Assembly: GCA_022651385.1 (NCBI GenBank)
Contig: JALCQR010000002.1
Location: 1 to 64,000 of the forward strand
Source: Clostridia bacterium
GTDB lineage: Bacteria > Bacillota > Clostridia > Lachnospirales > Anaerotignaceae
DNA length: 64,000 nt
Direction of reading: 5' to 3'
Made by a program: the position numbers and the translations under genes. Positions 26,288-34,224 of this stretch are shown here, one piece after another (position 1 is the first letter of the stretch; every line of letters begins with the position of its first letter). The notes under the pieces are model-generated. The model did not search any database, had not been told where the DNA came from, and saw only the letters and a list, made by a program, of their open reading frames with translations.

Positions 26288-27175
26288 ATGACAATCAGAC
26301 ATATGAAAATATTTTTGGAAGTATATCATACCGAAAACATAACGAAAGCCGCAGAACATATGCATATGACACAGCCGGCTGTAACGAGAACCATACAGGA
26401 AATAGAAAACTATTACGGAGTAAAGCTTTTTGAGAGGATAAACAGGCATCTGTATGTAACAGAAATAGGAAAACAGCTTTACAAACAAGCGCTTCATATT
26501 GTTGATTCATTCGATAATTTAGAAAAAACACTGCGTAACGGAGATACATTCGGCATACTTCGTGTAGGCAGCAGCATTACTTTAGGCAATTTTGTACTGC
26601 CGGAGCTTGTGTGCCGTTTCAGAGAAAAACACCCAAAAATAAAAATATATGCCAATGTGTCAAATGGATCAAACTTACAAAAAGCTCTGCTTGACAACCA
26701 TATTGACTTGGCGCTTGTAGAAGGCGAGGTAAACGAACCTGACCTCATTACGGAGCCGTTTTATTCTGACCATTTAATTCTTATTCTTCCACCTAAACAT
26801 CCATTGATGCAGCGCAAAAAGATTTATTTATCAGATTTAAGTAAATATGACTTGCTATTAAGAGAAAAAAGCAGTGCCGGCAGAATTTATATAGACAACA
26901 CATTTGCCGTTCATGGCATTTCAATAAATCCAATATGGGAAAGCGTAAGCACACAGGCACTTATTAAAGCCGTAAGCAAAGGTATCGGTTTATCAATACT
27001 GCCTGAAATGCTCGTAAAAGATGACATAGAAAACGGAATTATATGCACAAAAAAAATTGAGGACGCAGCTTTTGCAAGAAAAAACTGTATTGTATGGCAT
27101 AAAAATAAATACTTTACAAAAGCTGCTGAAGATTTCAGGTCATTATGTAAGCATTTTTCAGATACAAAAATATAA
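26288..27175 (+). CDS. LysR-family transcriptional regulator
   Basis: The 295-residue protein has the N-terminal LysR helix-turn-helix (MKIFLEVYHTENITKAAEHMHMTQPAVTRTIQEIE, residues about 6-40) and a periplasmic-binding-protein-like effector domain (about 90-290). The ATG at 26288 follows TCGGAGGAAAACT; the six-codon upstream extension is rejected for lack of a site. It diverges from chromate-transporter pair 1, its likely target. The inducer is unknown. Confidence 0.92.
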   Translation: MTIRHMKIFLEVYHTENITKAAEHMHMTQPAVTRTIQEIENYYGVKLFERINRHLYVTEIGKQLYKQALHIVDSFDNLEKTLRNGDTFGILRVGSSITLGNFVLPELVCRFREKHPKIKIYANVSNGSNLQKALLDNHIDLALVEGEVNEPDLITEPFYSDHLILILPPKHPLMQRKKIYLSDLSKYDLLLREKSSAGRIYIDNTFAVHGISINPIWESVSTQALIKAVSKGIGLSILPEMLVKDDIENGIICTKKIEDAAFARKNCIVWHKNKYFTKAAEDFRSLCKHFSDTKI

Positions 27176-27206
27176 AAAAGGCAATGCAGTTATGCATTAC
27201 CTTTTT
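27175..27206 (+). terminator. Bidirectional terminator
   Basis: AAAAAGG-C-AATGCA pairs with TGCATT-A-CCTTTTT, starting at the last base of the LysR stop codon and facing the convergent membrane-protein gene. Confidence 0.85.
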
Positions 27207-27227
27207 ACATAATATTCAATAAAACAA

Positions 27228-27566
27228 CTATTCTCTGAACTTTTTTACAACTGAACCTACATAAATACCTAACCCGCAGAAAAGCATATATATAACTCCA
27301 TATATGATTATAGGAAGATTCCTATATATGAGTATCATAGGTATATACACGACATATGTAAGCACAATATAAAAAATGTCCATGTCATGAAGCAATCCTC
27401 TGATAAATGAAACTACAAAACAAATTACAGGTGTTGCTAAAAACATCAGAAATAAAGCACCCTTTGAATTTTGAACTGACGGGGCAACTTTTGGAATAAC
27501 AGGCACAATATAGTATGCAATAGCAATAAATATAAGATATACTAAAAATTTCTTAACTTTTTCCAA
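27228..27566 (-). CDS. Small multi-pass membrane protein, unknown function
   Basis: The 112-residue protein is almost wholly hydrophobic with three to four predicted membrane helices (about 8-25, 36-60, 63-82, 84-104) and a basic end VKKFRE. No family recognised. It follows the radical SAM gene by 26 bp on the same strand (CTCATTT/AATGAGGTGAG site before its ATG) and probably shares its transcript. Confidence 0.65.
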   Translation of the reverse strand: MEKVKKFLVYLIFIAIAYYIVPVIPKVAPSVQNSKGALFLMFLATPVICFVVSFIRGLLHDMDIFYIVLTYVVYIPMILIYRNLPIIIYGVIYMLFCGLGIYVGSVVKKFRE

Positions 27567-27592
27567 TATATACTCACCTCATTTATTTTGCA

Positions 27593-29002
27593 TTATTCTT
27601 CATTTCTTGTCTCTTTTTCATACTTTGTGCCCTTAAAATGCTTATAATTTTCCCATAATTCCTTTGCCGGCTCTTTCCAGCCTTCGGCATAAGGCACACA
27701 TTTTTCATATAAATGCTCAACTGATTCAGGAGACTGAAGGTCTGTTGACTTAGCACCGCATTTTTCAACCATTGCTTTAAGTCTTTCAGGGTTTTCAAGC
27801 ATTGGGCAAGGTCTGAGGTGATTATTGTTAAACGGCTGTCCCTCGCGATAGAGCATGAAAAGAGGCTGTCTTAAAGCATCAAGAAGCGAAACCTCATTAA
27901 TGTTTGCATTTGAATAATGAATAAATACGCATGGCTCACAGTCGCCGTTTGCATTAATATGGAAATAGTTTCTTCCTCCGGCAATACATCCACCTACATA
28001 TTCACCGTCATTCTGGAAATCAAATGCCATAATCATTTTTCCGCCCTCGGTAGCTCTTATTTCTTTAATTCTGCGGCAAATAAGCTCTCTTTGCTCAGGT
28101 GTAGGCAAAAGGTCTACCGACGCCGAGTTTCCAACAGGCATATAGTGGAAATACCATATATATCTTACGCCCTTATCAATAACCATATCTATAAAGTCGT
28201 CGCTTGTTACGGTTTCTATATTTTTGCTTGTATAGCAAATAGACAGCCCAAAAAGCAGACCATGTTCCTTAAGAAGATCCATAGCCTTCATTACCTTTTT
28301 GAATGTTCCCTCTCCTCGTCTTGAATCATTTACCTCTTCAAAGCCTTCAAGGCTTATTGAAAGAGAAAGATTGCCAACTTTACGCATGTCTTCGCAGAAT
28401 TTTTCATCAACAAGAGTAGCATTTGTAAACGCAGAAAAATAGCAGTCATGGTGCTTTTTGCAAAGCTTTATTATATCATCTTTTCTAACAAGAGGCTCTC
28501 CGCCTGTAAACATATAGAAATATACTCCAAGTTCTTTTCCCTGCTTAACAATATCATCCATTTTTTCATATGAGATATTAAGCTTGTTTCCATATTCAGC
28601 GGCCCAGCAACCAGTACAGTGAAGGTTGCACGCACTTGTAGGATCCATAAGTATAAGCCAAGGAATGTTGCAATTATACTTTTCACGCATTTTTCTTATT
28701 TTCTTTGTACCGTAAAAAGCAGATTCGTAACCCAAATTAAGAGCAGTCATTTTAAATACATTCGGGTCAAGTTCATCAACAAGTTTATTTGCGTATTTTA
28801 CCCATTTATTGTCTTTATCTCTGATCATCTCTCTAACTTTCTCATACGTAGAATGATCAAAGTTTCCGCCCATAAACTTTTCTGCAAGATCGGTAATATT
28901 TAAAAACGCTTTCTCTCTATCATTTTTACCGATATATTTCAGCAGGCCGTCAAGAGCTGCCGAAAAAGCAAGTCGTGCAGCGGAATGAGTAATATTCGTC
29001 AT
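27593..29002 (-). CDS. Radical SAM/SPASM-like protein
   Basis: The 469-residue protein contains the radical SAM cluster motif CNLHCTGCW (about residues 124-132) in MDPTSACNLHC. TGGEPL follows, and a C-terminal cysteine-rich part (GGCIAGGRNYFHINANGDCEPCVF, then HLRPCPML and EKCG) resembles a SPASM or twitch auxiliary-cluster region. An N-terminal helical domain of about 110 residues precedes the barrel. Relatives are annotated only as radical SAM proteins; no peptide substrate or precursor is visible beside it, so I give no reaction. AGGAGGGAAAGAAT precedes the ATG and a perfect 20-bp palindrome lies in the leader, suggesting repressor control. Confidence 0.85.
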   Translation of the reverse strand: MTNITHSAARLAFSAALDGLLKYIGKNDREKAFLNITDLAEKFMGGNFDHSTYEKVREMIRDKDNKWVKYANKLVDELDPNVFKMTALNLGYESAFYGTKKIRKMREKYNCNIPWLILMDPTSACNLHCTGCWAAEYGNKLNISYEKMDDIVKQGKELGVYFYMFTGGEPLVRKDDIIKLCKKHHDCYFSAFTNATLVDEKFCEDMRKVGNLSLSISLEGFEEVNDSRRGEGTFKKVMKAMDLLKEHGLLFGLSICYTSKNIETVTSDDFIDMVIDKGVRYIWYFHYMPVGNSASVDLLPTPEQRELICRRIKEIRATEGGKMIMAFDFQNDGEYVGGCIAGGRNYFHINANGDCEPCVFIHYSNANINEVSLLDALRQPLFMLYREGQPFNNNHLRPCPMLENPERLKAMVEKCGAKSTDLQSPESVEHLYEKCVPYAEGWKEPAKELWENYKHFKGTKYEKETRNEE

Positions 29003-29019
29003 ATTCTTTCCCTCCTTGA

Positions 29020-29039
29020 TATCTGTTTTAAAACAGATA
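29020..29039. promoter_or_regulatory. Perfect 20-bp palindrome, candidate operator of the radical SAM gene
   Basis: TATCTGTTTT followed directly by AAAACAGATA lies 17 bp before the start codon, just upstream of the ribosome site. Its size and symmetry suit a TetR- or MarR-type dimer. No matching regulator is adjacent. Confidence 0.55.
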
Positions 29040-29116
29040 AACTCCTAATATATAATAATACCATATTTTAGAAAATTTGCACATATTTTTTATAAATTTC
29101 TTAAATATTTATTAAT

Positions 29117-29926
29117 TTAACCGTCAATTTTAATAAGCTCACCAAGCATGTTTTCAAAATCAATACCATGCTGCGGATTAAAATCATGTTTCATAGTTTC
29201 AGATATACAATGCGAAATGAATTTCGACGCAATGTCAACAGCTCTGTAAATGTCTAAGCCTTTAACCGCAAACCCCGCAATTATCGAAGACATAATATCT
29301 CCCGTGCCTGAAAAACCATCTCCAATCTTTTTAGAATTGAATATTTTATATGAATCGGATTTAAAAACAATGTTTTGAATATTGTCATATTCTCTAATGC
29401 CGGTCACAACTACTGTTTTTAGCCTGCCTCTCATAAGAGATTTTGCCATTTTGCTAATTGAAATTATATCCGTTTTCATACTGTTTCCTGTAAGCATGCA
29501 AAGCTCTGTAATATTGGGAGTTATGACATCTGCTTTCTCAGTAAGGTTAAGCATATTTTTAAGCAGTCCGTCTGTAAAATTTTTATACGGTTTTCCCTCA
29601 TCTCCCATTACCGGATCAAGTATGTAAACAGCATCTCTATACATATCCGTCAGTCTCATAACAAAGTCTGTCTGTCTTTCATTTGACAGAAAACCTGAAT
29701 ATATACCGTCAAATTTAAATCCCAACTCATCCCATTTTTCAGCTATCTCTTCCATAGAGTCGGTAAGGTCTTTTATATAGAAGCTCTCAAAACATGTCTG
29801 ATTTGAAAGAACGGCCGTCGGCAAAGGACATACCTGAACACCGAGAGCGGATATTATAGGTATAGCCGCTGTAAGAGAGCATTTCCCAAAACCCGATATA
29901 TCATTTATGGCTGCAATTCTTTTCAT
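29117..29926 (-). CDS. Pyridoxal/pyridoxine kinase (PdxK/PdxY-like)
   Basis: The 269-residue ribokinase-superfamily enzyme likely phosphorylates B6 vitamers for PLP salvage. Visible are NDISGFGKCSLTAAIPI (substrate loop), LDPVMGDEGK (YILDPVMGD typical of pyridoxal kinases), ITPNITE and the anion-hole GDGFSGTGD with the catalytic aspartate; a cysteine commonly found in that loop is replaced. The ATG at 29926 follows AAGGAG at 8 nt; nine further in-frame codons upstream lack a site. It is 17 bp downstream of the MATE exporter gene and may be co-transcribed. Confidence 0.87.
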   Translation of the reverse strand: MKRIAAINDISGFGKCSLTAAIPIISALGVQVCPLPTAVLSNQTCFESFYIKDLTDSMEEIAEKWDELGFKFDGIYSGFLSNERQTDFVMRLTDMYRDAVYILDPVMGDEGKPYKNFTDGLLKNMLNLTEKADVITPNITELCMLTGNSMKTDIISISKMAKSLMRGRLKTVVVTGIREYDNIQNIVFKSDSYKIFNSKKIGDGFSGTGDIMSSIIAGFAVKGLDIYRAVDIASKFISHCISETMKHDFNPQHGIDFENMLGELIKIDG

Positions 29927-29942
29927 AAAAAAAACTCCTTTG

Positions 29943-31289
29943 TTAAATCTCAACAGATACTCCTTTTCTGACTATAGGCATAACTTGTAATTTATAAAAT
30001 ATAAATGATACTCCTGTACCTATTACCCAACCAATAGGCCATGAAAGCCATATGCCGGTCTCGCCAAAAAAGCGCATCAGTATAAATGAAATTATTACTC
30101 TAAGTATAAGATCCGTAAAAGTAGAAATCATGAACGCTATCATTTTTTCAGTACCTCTAAGCACTCCGTCACAAAGTATCTTAGCATCTACGAATATATA
30201 AAAAGGCACTATTATTTTCAAAAACATGGAGCCTATATTAATTACGTTTATCTCCCCGCTTTCAACAAACATGCCTATAAGACCTCTCGAAAAAACAAAA
30301 CACAGTATAGACACTGCCACTGAAAAAGCGCTCATCATTTTAAGCGCCGCTTTAAATCCGCCGTGTATTCTCTCATTTTTTCCGGCACCATAGTTCTGTG
30401 CTGAAAAACTTGAAATGCCTCCGCTTATTGTATTCATGCTTACCAAAGCAAATGTATTAATTCTTATAGCCGAAGAATATGCTGCTATGACATCGGCACC
30501 AAAGCTGTTTACCATAGCCTGTATAAATAAATTTCCTACCGAAACCAAGCTTTGCTGCAATATACTCGGTATCGCAACATACGAAAGATTTCTAAGCATT
30601 GTAAAAGAAAATACTGGCACCTTTTCAGTACCGAAAATTCTTATTCTTCTCATAAGCACAACAAATGCAAATAGAGCCGCTATGCCCTGAGCTATAAAAG
30701 TTGCCCATGCAACACCGGCAACACCCATTTTAAAATTTATTACAAAAAGCATATCAAGAAAAATATTTCCCAATGATGAACAAATCAAAAAATAAAGCGG
30801 AGTTTTGCTGTCACCGAGAGCAGCGAAAATTCCGTTTGAAATGTTATATATAACAAGGAAAAAAACACCGAAAATATATATGTTAAGGTAAGTAAGGGCG
30901 TCCGAAAATATATCCTGCGGTGTATTCAGCGCTTTCAAAGCAAACTTTGATGTCTCAAAACACACCAAAATCATAACAGCACTAATAATTACGGCAGCAA
31001 TCAAAGAAGTATATATGCCTGTCCTCAATCTTTTAATTTTTTTGCTGCCGAAAAACTGACTTATAACAACTGAACACCCCGTATTTAAACCTACCGCCAC
31101 TGCAATTATTATCATCGTTATAGGATAGGAGGCACCAACTGCCGCCAAAGCTTTCGTACCGGCAAATTTACCGGCAATAATGCTGTCCGCCATGTTGTAA
31201 AACTGCTGAAAAGCAGCGCTTAGAAGAAGCGGTATCGAATACATAAAAAGCGTTTTTGACGGGGAGCCTTTTGTCAGGTCTTTAATCAT
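29943..31289 (-). CDS. MATE-family multidrug/cation efflux transporter
   Basis: The 448-residue integral membrane protein has the MATE layout of 12 helices in two related halves: SIPLLLSAAFQQFYNMADSIIAGKF in the first and SYVAIPSILQQSLVSVGNLFIQAMV in the second. Substrates cannot be inferred. ATG at 31289 (MIKDLTKGSPSKTL) is the family start and follows CGGAGATG at 8 nt; the longer open frame upstream carries no homology and covers the promoter. The 310-bp region 31290-31599 holds the promoter and AT-rich sequence without genes. Confidence 0.92.
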   Translation of the reverse strand: MIKDLTKGSPSKTLFMYSIPLLLSAAFQQFYNMADSIIAGKFAGTKALAAVGASYPITMIIIAVAVGLNTGCSVVISQFFGSKKIKRLRTGIYTSLIAAVIISAVMILVCFETSKFALKALNTPQDIFSDALTYLNIYIFGVFFLVIYNISNGIFAALGDSKTPLYFLICSSLGNIFLDMLFVINFKMGVAGVAWATFIAQGIAALFAFVVLMRRIRIFGTEKVPVFSFTMLRNLSYVAIPSILQQSLVSVGNLFIQAMVNSFGADVIAAYSSAIRINTFALVSMNTISGGISSFSAQNYGAGKNERIHGGFKAALKMMSAFSVAVSILCFVFSRGLIGMFVESGEINVINIGSMFLKIIVPFYIFVDAKILCDGVLRGTEKMIAFMISTFTDLILRVIISFILMRFFGETGIWLSWPIGWVIGTGVSFIFYKLQVMPIVRKGVSVEI

Positions 31290-31354
31290 TATAAATACAT
31301 CTCCGTATAATTCATATAATTTCAGTCTGATTTTTACTAAAGTCAGATACATAT

Positions 31355-31382
31355 ATTCTAACACTTTAAATAAATTTGGCAA
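31355..31382 (-). promoter_or_regulatory. Candidate sigma-A promoter of the MATE gene
   Basis: TTGCCA (31382-31377) and TAGAAT (31360-31355) are 16 bp apart, about 66 bp upstream of the MATE start codon. Confidence 0.4.
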
Positions 31383-31599
31383 TACACAAATCAAAAAGGT
31401 GTCACAACGGTATTCTTTTTGTAAAATAGCATATAATTTTAAAATGTAAACCTAAAATTTTAGATACAACAATGCTATACAACATTTCGTAAAATGCTAA
31501 AAAGCAACTGATTTTTCATAAAATAGTCTAAATTTTCTCATGTTTATGCTTATATATTTATGCAAAAAATATCTAATGATTAAATTTCATAAAACCAAT

Positions 31600-31833
31600 C
31601 TACGCATGAAATAAAAAAACATCGTTCATGTGGAACATTATTACACTTTTAGCACCGAAGTCTCCAACCAAAGACATGAGTTCCTTCTTGTATTCCATAT
31701 TAAAAACAGCCGGTATCATAAGTATACTGTCAACTTCAGTACATCCTATGCCTTTTTTTGATTTAAAAAAGCCATCTATAAATTTTTCTATAGTATCCGC
31801 TTTAATATATGGCATGTCGCCCGTAAAAAACAT
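31600..31833 (-). pseudogene. Fragment of a MobA/MocA-like nucleotidyltransferase
   Basis: The 77 codons resemble the C-terminal half of MocA-type molybdenum cofactor cytidylyltransferases (MFFTGDMPYIKADTIEKFI, then PAVFNMEYKKELMSLVGDFGAKSVI). A whole enzyme has about 190-200 residues, with the N-terminal nucleotide-binding LAAGxSxRMG; that part is missing. The fragment begins where another truncated reading frame ends (TAATG), consistent with an internal deletion. Probably non-functional. Confidence 0.6.
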
Positions 31834-31994
31834 TATATATTTTCACCTCCGGCAAGTATTCTTCTGTATTTTCCAGTTGCTCTCATATTTGTATTAAAAC
31901 TCAACTTGCCGTTTATATACTTTCCAAAGTTTTCAGCTGCTTCTTCTTTTTCAAAGTCATTCATGTCATAAAATCCCGAAAGTATATTATATTC
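31833..31994 (-). pseudogene. C-terminal remnant of a molybdopterin dehydrogenase FAD-binding subunit
   Basis: The open frame after TAG at 31995-31997 encodes about 53 residues ending FGKYINGKLSFNTNMRATGKY-RRILAGG. This resembles the C-terminal end of XdhB/CoxM-type FAD subunits, where a DxRATAEYR motif is usual. Nothing similar is seen further upstream, where the MMPL-partner gene ends at 32065. Together with the MocA fragment it looks like the rest of a xanthine-dehydrogenase-type operon. Identification rests on a short motif, so it is tentative. Confidence 0.4.
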
Positions 31995-32064
31995 CTAAAC
32001 TGATTTACAAATTTAATCTAACAATTTATAAAAAACAGGCACTTTTTGATGCCTGTTTTACCTA

Positions 32065-34224
32065 TTACTTATTAAAAATATTTTTTATAGAGCTGAAAAT
32101 ATTCTTAAATATTGACAAAATTCTTGTAAATACATTACCCTTGGAATGGTAATTTTCATCAACGTTATTTTTATCATCTTCAGTTGCTTCCCTTATCTCA
32201 TCTGTTTTAAGCAGTATCTGCAAGCTTGAAGGCTCAGGATTTTTATTGGATGTAAACGAAACCATTTTAGCCTCATTGTCAACATTAAACAGGTTATTAT
32301 CCTCTCCTGTATACTTATCCCATTTGTCATCGGCAAGTTTCTTCATCGTATCTTTTGAGTTCTTTATAACATCAGTCTGCGAAAGACCGGATACAGCTTT
32401 ATTAAGAACGTCTATAAGACTCAGAAGCGTTTCTTCCGAGCTTACATTTGCTTTATCACCGACAGTTTTTGCAGTATCTTCAAGTTTTGTAAAAAATGTC
32501 TGTAAAAGCGTAAGCTCAGTTGATGACCTGTCTACCAAGTTGGAACTGTCATCGGCAGTCTTTTTCAGTTCATCTTTATATTTATCGGATGTTACTTTAA
32601 ATGAATCAATTGATTTTATTACGCCTGTAAGTTTATCCGACATTTCGCTTATGTTGTCACATACATCAGTAGCATCAGAAATCATAGAATGATAATCATC
32701 ACTATGGCTGTAAATATTCTTAATTGTCTTATTGGTTAAATCAACAAGGCTTTGTGTATCATTTATAATATTGTCGGCGTCATCATTTTTATCTACAATG
32801 TCATTAAGCACTCCGCATAAATCTCCGGCATTTCTTGAAAGGTCAGCTAAATCCGACGACAGATAAGTAATTGTATAAAGCAATGAATATATACCGCCTG
32901 AATTTATATCTCCGCTTGCACCATAATTATATTGAAGCCCATTCATCAAATCTGAAAGCTCACCGCTCGACGTTATATTGTTTATATCATCTGAAAGATT
33001 ATCCCCGGCATCTTTTATACCTTTAAGATATGCTTTAGTAGCATCAAAATCGGTATTTACATCATCAAGGTCTTTGTTTAAGTTTGTAAGAGCGCTGTTC
33101 CAGCTGTCTTTATCGGCATCTTCCTTAGTTATAAGGTCATCTATTGCTGAAAGGTCTGTTTTCATGTTTTCCATATTACTTTTAAGACTGTTAAGATTTG
33201 TTGTAAGCTCATCAAGTGAGGAAGTAACACTTGTAATATTGCTGTTTACATCATCAACAGCACCTTTCAGAGTTTTAAAATGTCCCTCATAAGGCTTTAA
33301 AGCATCGGTAAGTTTAGTTAATTCTTCTCTGGCGGCATCGGCGCTGTCATATACCCCGCCTTTTGATTTTGAAAGAGTTTCTCTTGCATCGTTAAGACCT
33401 GAAAGGCCCTTAGATGTGTCATTTAAACCTTTTTGCATTGAGTTTAAAGTATCAAGCACCACGTCAAGACTGTCACTGATTGAATCCGCGGAATCTTTTA
33501 TGTCATCTCTTGCGTCACGCAAATCTTTTATTTTATCTATCTGAGCTACCGTCATAGGTTCCATCATAAATATAATACCATCTAATTTAAAATCGTTTGA
33601 ACCTATTTCCACTTCGAAATGCTGTTCTTCCCCCGGAAGTGCAAAAAACACAGCGGTTTTAATGTTGCCCACATTTTGAATCTGTGCCCCTTCCGCACTT
33701 AAGGTATTTTTGTCGGCGTCAACAGCACATGTAGCCTCAAGCATAAAATTATTCTGTTCATATTCATTTACATTTTTGTTTGGTGTAACATCCATTGCTA
33801 TTTTAACAAGTCCGGTTTTTCCGGCAAGTTTATCTGCTGTTGTAGGCGCTCCGTTTAAATAATAATTTACTTTAATGTCCCAAGGCAGATTTTTGCTCAG
33901 TGCATTGTCTTGACCCTCAAAATAGAATCTGTCCGGAACGTCTTTGCCGAAATTAAATGTAACTTTTCCATCTTTTATTGTTGGCTTTGCATAGTTTGAC
34001 ATATTTGTTACCTTTTTATATGTACCATAATCAGTAACCGTGTTTGTTCCGTTCATGCTGTAGCTTTTAACAATGCTTGTTTGCTTCGGCACTCCGTAAT
34101 AATCAAGGTTTACATACATCGCCTCATCATGTACCTGCGTTGATTCAGCACCGAAGGCTGAAAGCGAATATGTAAGCCCCAAAACTACTGATATTAAAAT
34201 TGTTATTAATTTATTGAACTTCAT
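32065..34224 (-). CDS. Large secreted coiled-coil protein, partner of MMPL transporter
   Basis: The 719-residue protein has a signal peptide (KLITILISVVLGLTYSLSAFGA), an N-terminal beta-rich region of about 230 residues, a long coiled-coil region (about 240-640) rich in Asp, Ser, Leu and Asn heptads, and a C-terminal tail with an amphipathic FTRILSIFKNIFSSIKNIFNK segment. I recognise no named family. Its start lies 14 nt inside the MMPL gene (ATG at 34224, AAGGAG upstream), so the two are translationally coupled and likely form one export apparatus, with this protein as the external periplasm-like adaptor. Confidence 0.75.
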   Translation of the reverse strand: MKFNKLITILISVVLGLTYSLSAFGAESTQVHDEAMYVNLDYYGVPKQTSIVKSYSMNGTNTVTDYGTYKKVTNMSNYAKPTIKDGKVTFNFGKDVPDRFYFEGQDNALSKNLPWDIKVNYYLNGAPTTADKLAGKTGLVKIAMDVTPNKNVNEYEQNNFMLEATCAVDADKNTLSAEGAQIQNVGNIKTAVFFALPGEEQHFEVEIGSNDFKLDGIIFMMEPMTVAQIDKIKDLRDARDDIKDSADSISDSLDVVLDTLNSMQKGLNDTSKGLSGLNDARETLSKSKGGVYDSADAAREELTKLTDALKPYEGHFKTLKGAVDDVNSNITSVTSSLDELTTNLNSLKSNMENMKTDLSAIDDLITKEDADKDSWNSALTNLNKDLDDVNTDFDATKAYLKGIKDAGDNLSDDINNITSSGELSDLMNGLQYNYGASGDINSGGIYSLLYTITYLSSDLADLSRNAGDLCGVLNDIVDKNDDADNIINDTQSLVDLTNKTIKNIYSHSDDYHSMISDATDVCDNISEMSDKLTGVIKSIDSFKVTSDKYKDELKKTADDSSNLVDRSSTELTLLQTFFTKLEDTAKTVGDKANVSSEETLLSLIDVLNKAVSGLSQTDVIKNSKDTMKKLADDKWDKYTGEDNNLFNVDNEAKMVSFTSNKNPEPSSLQILLKTDEIREATEDDKNNVDENYHSKGNVFTRILSIFKNIFSSIKNIFNK

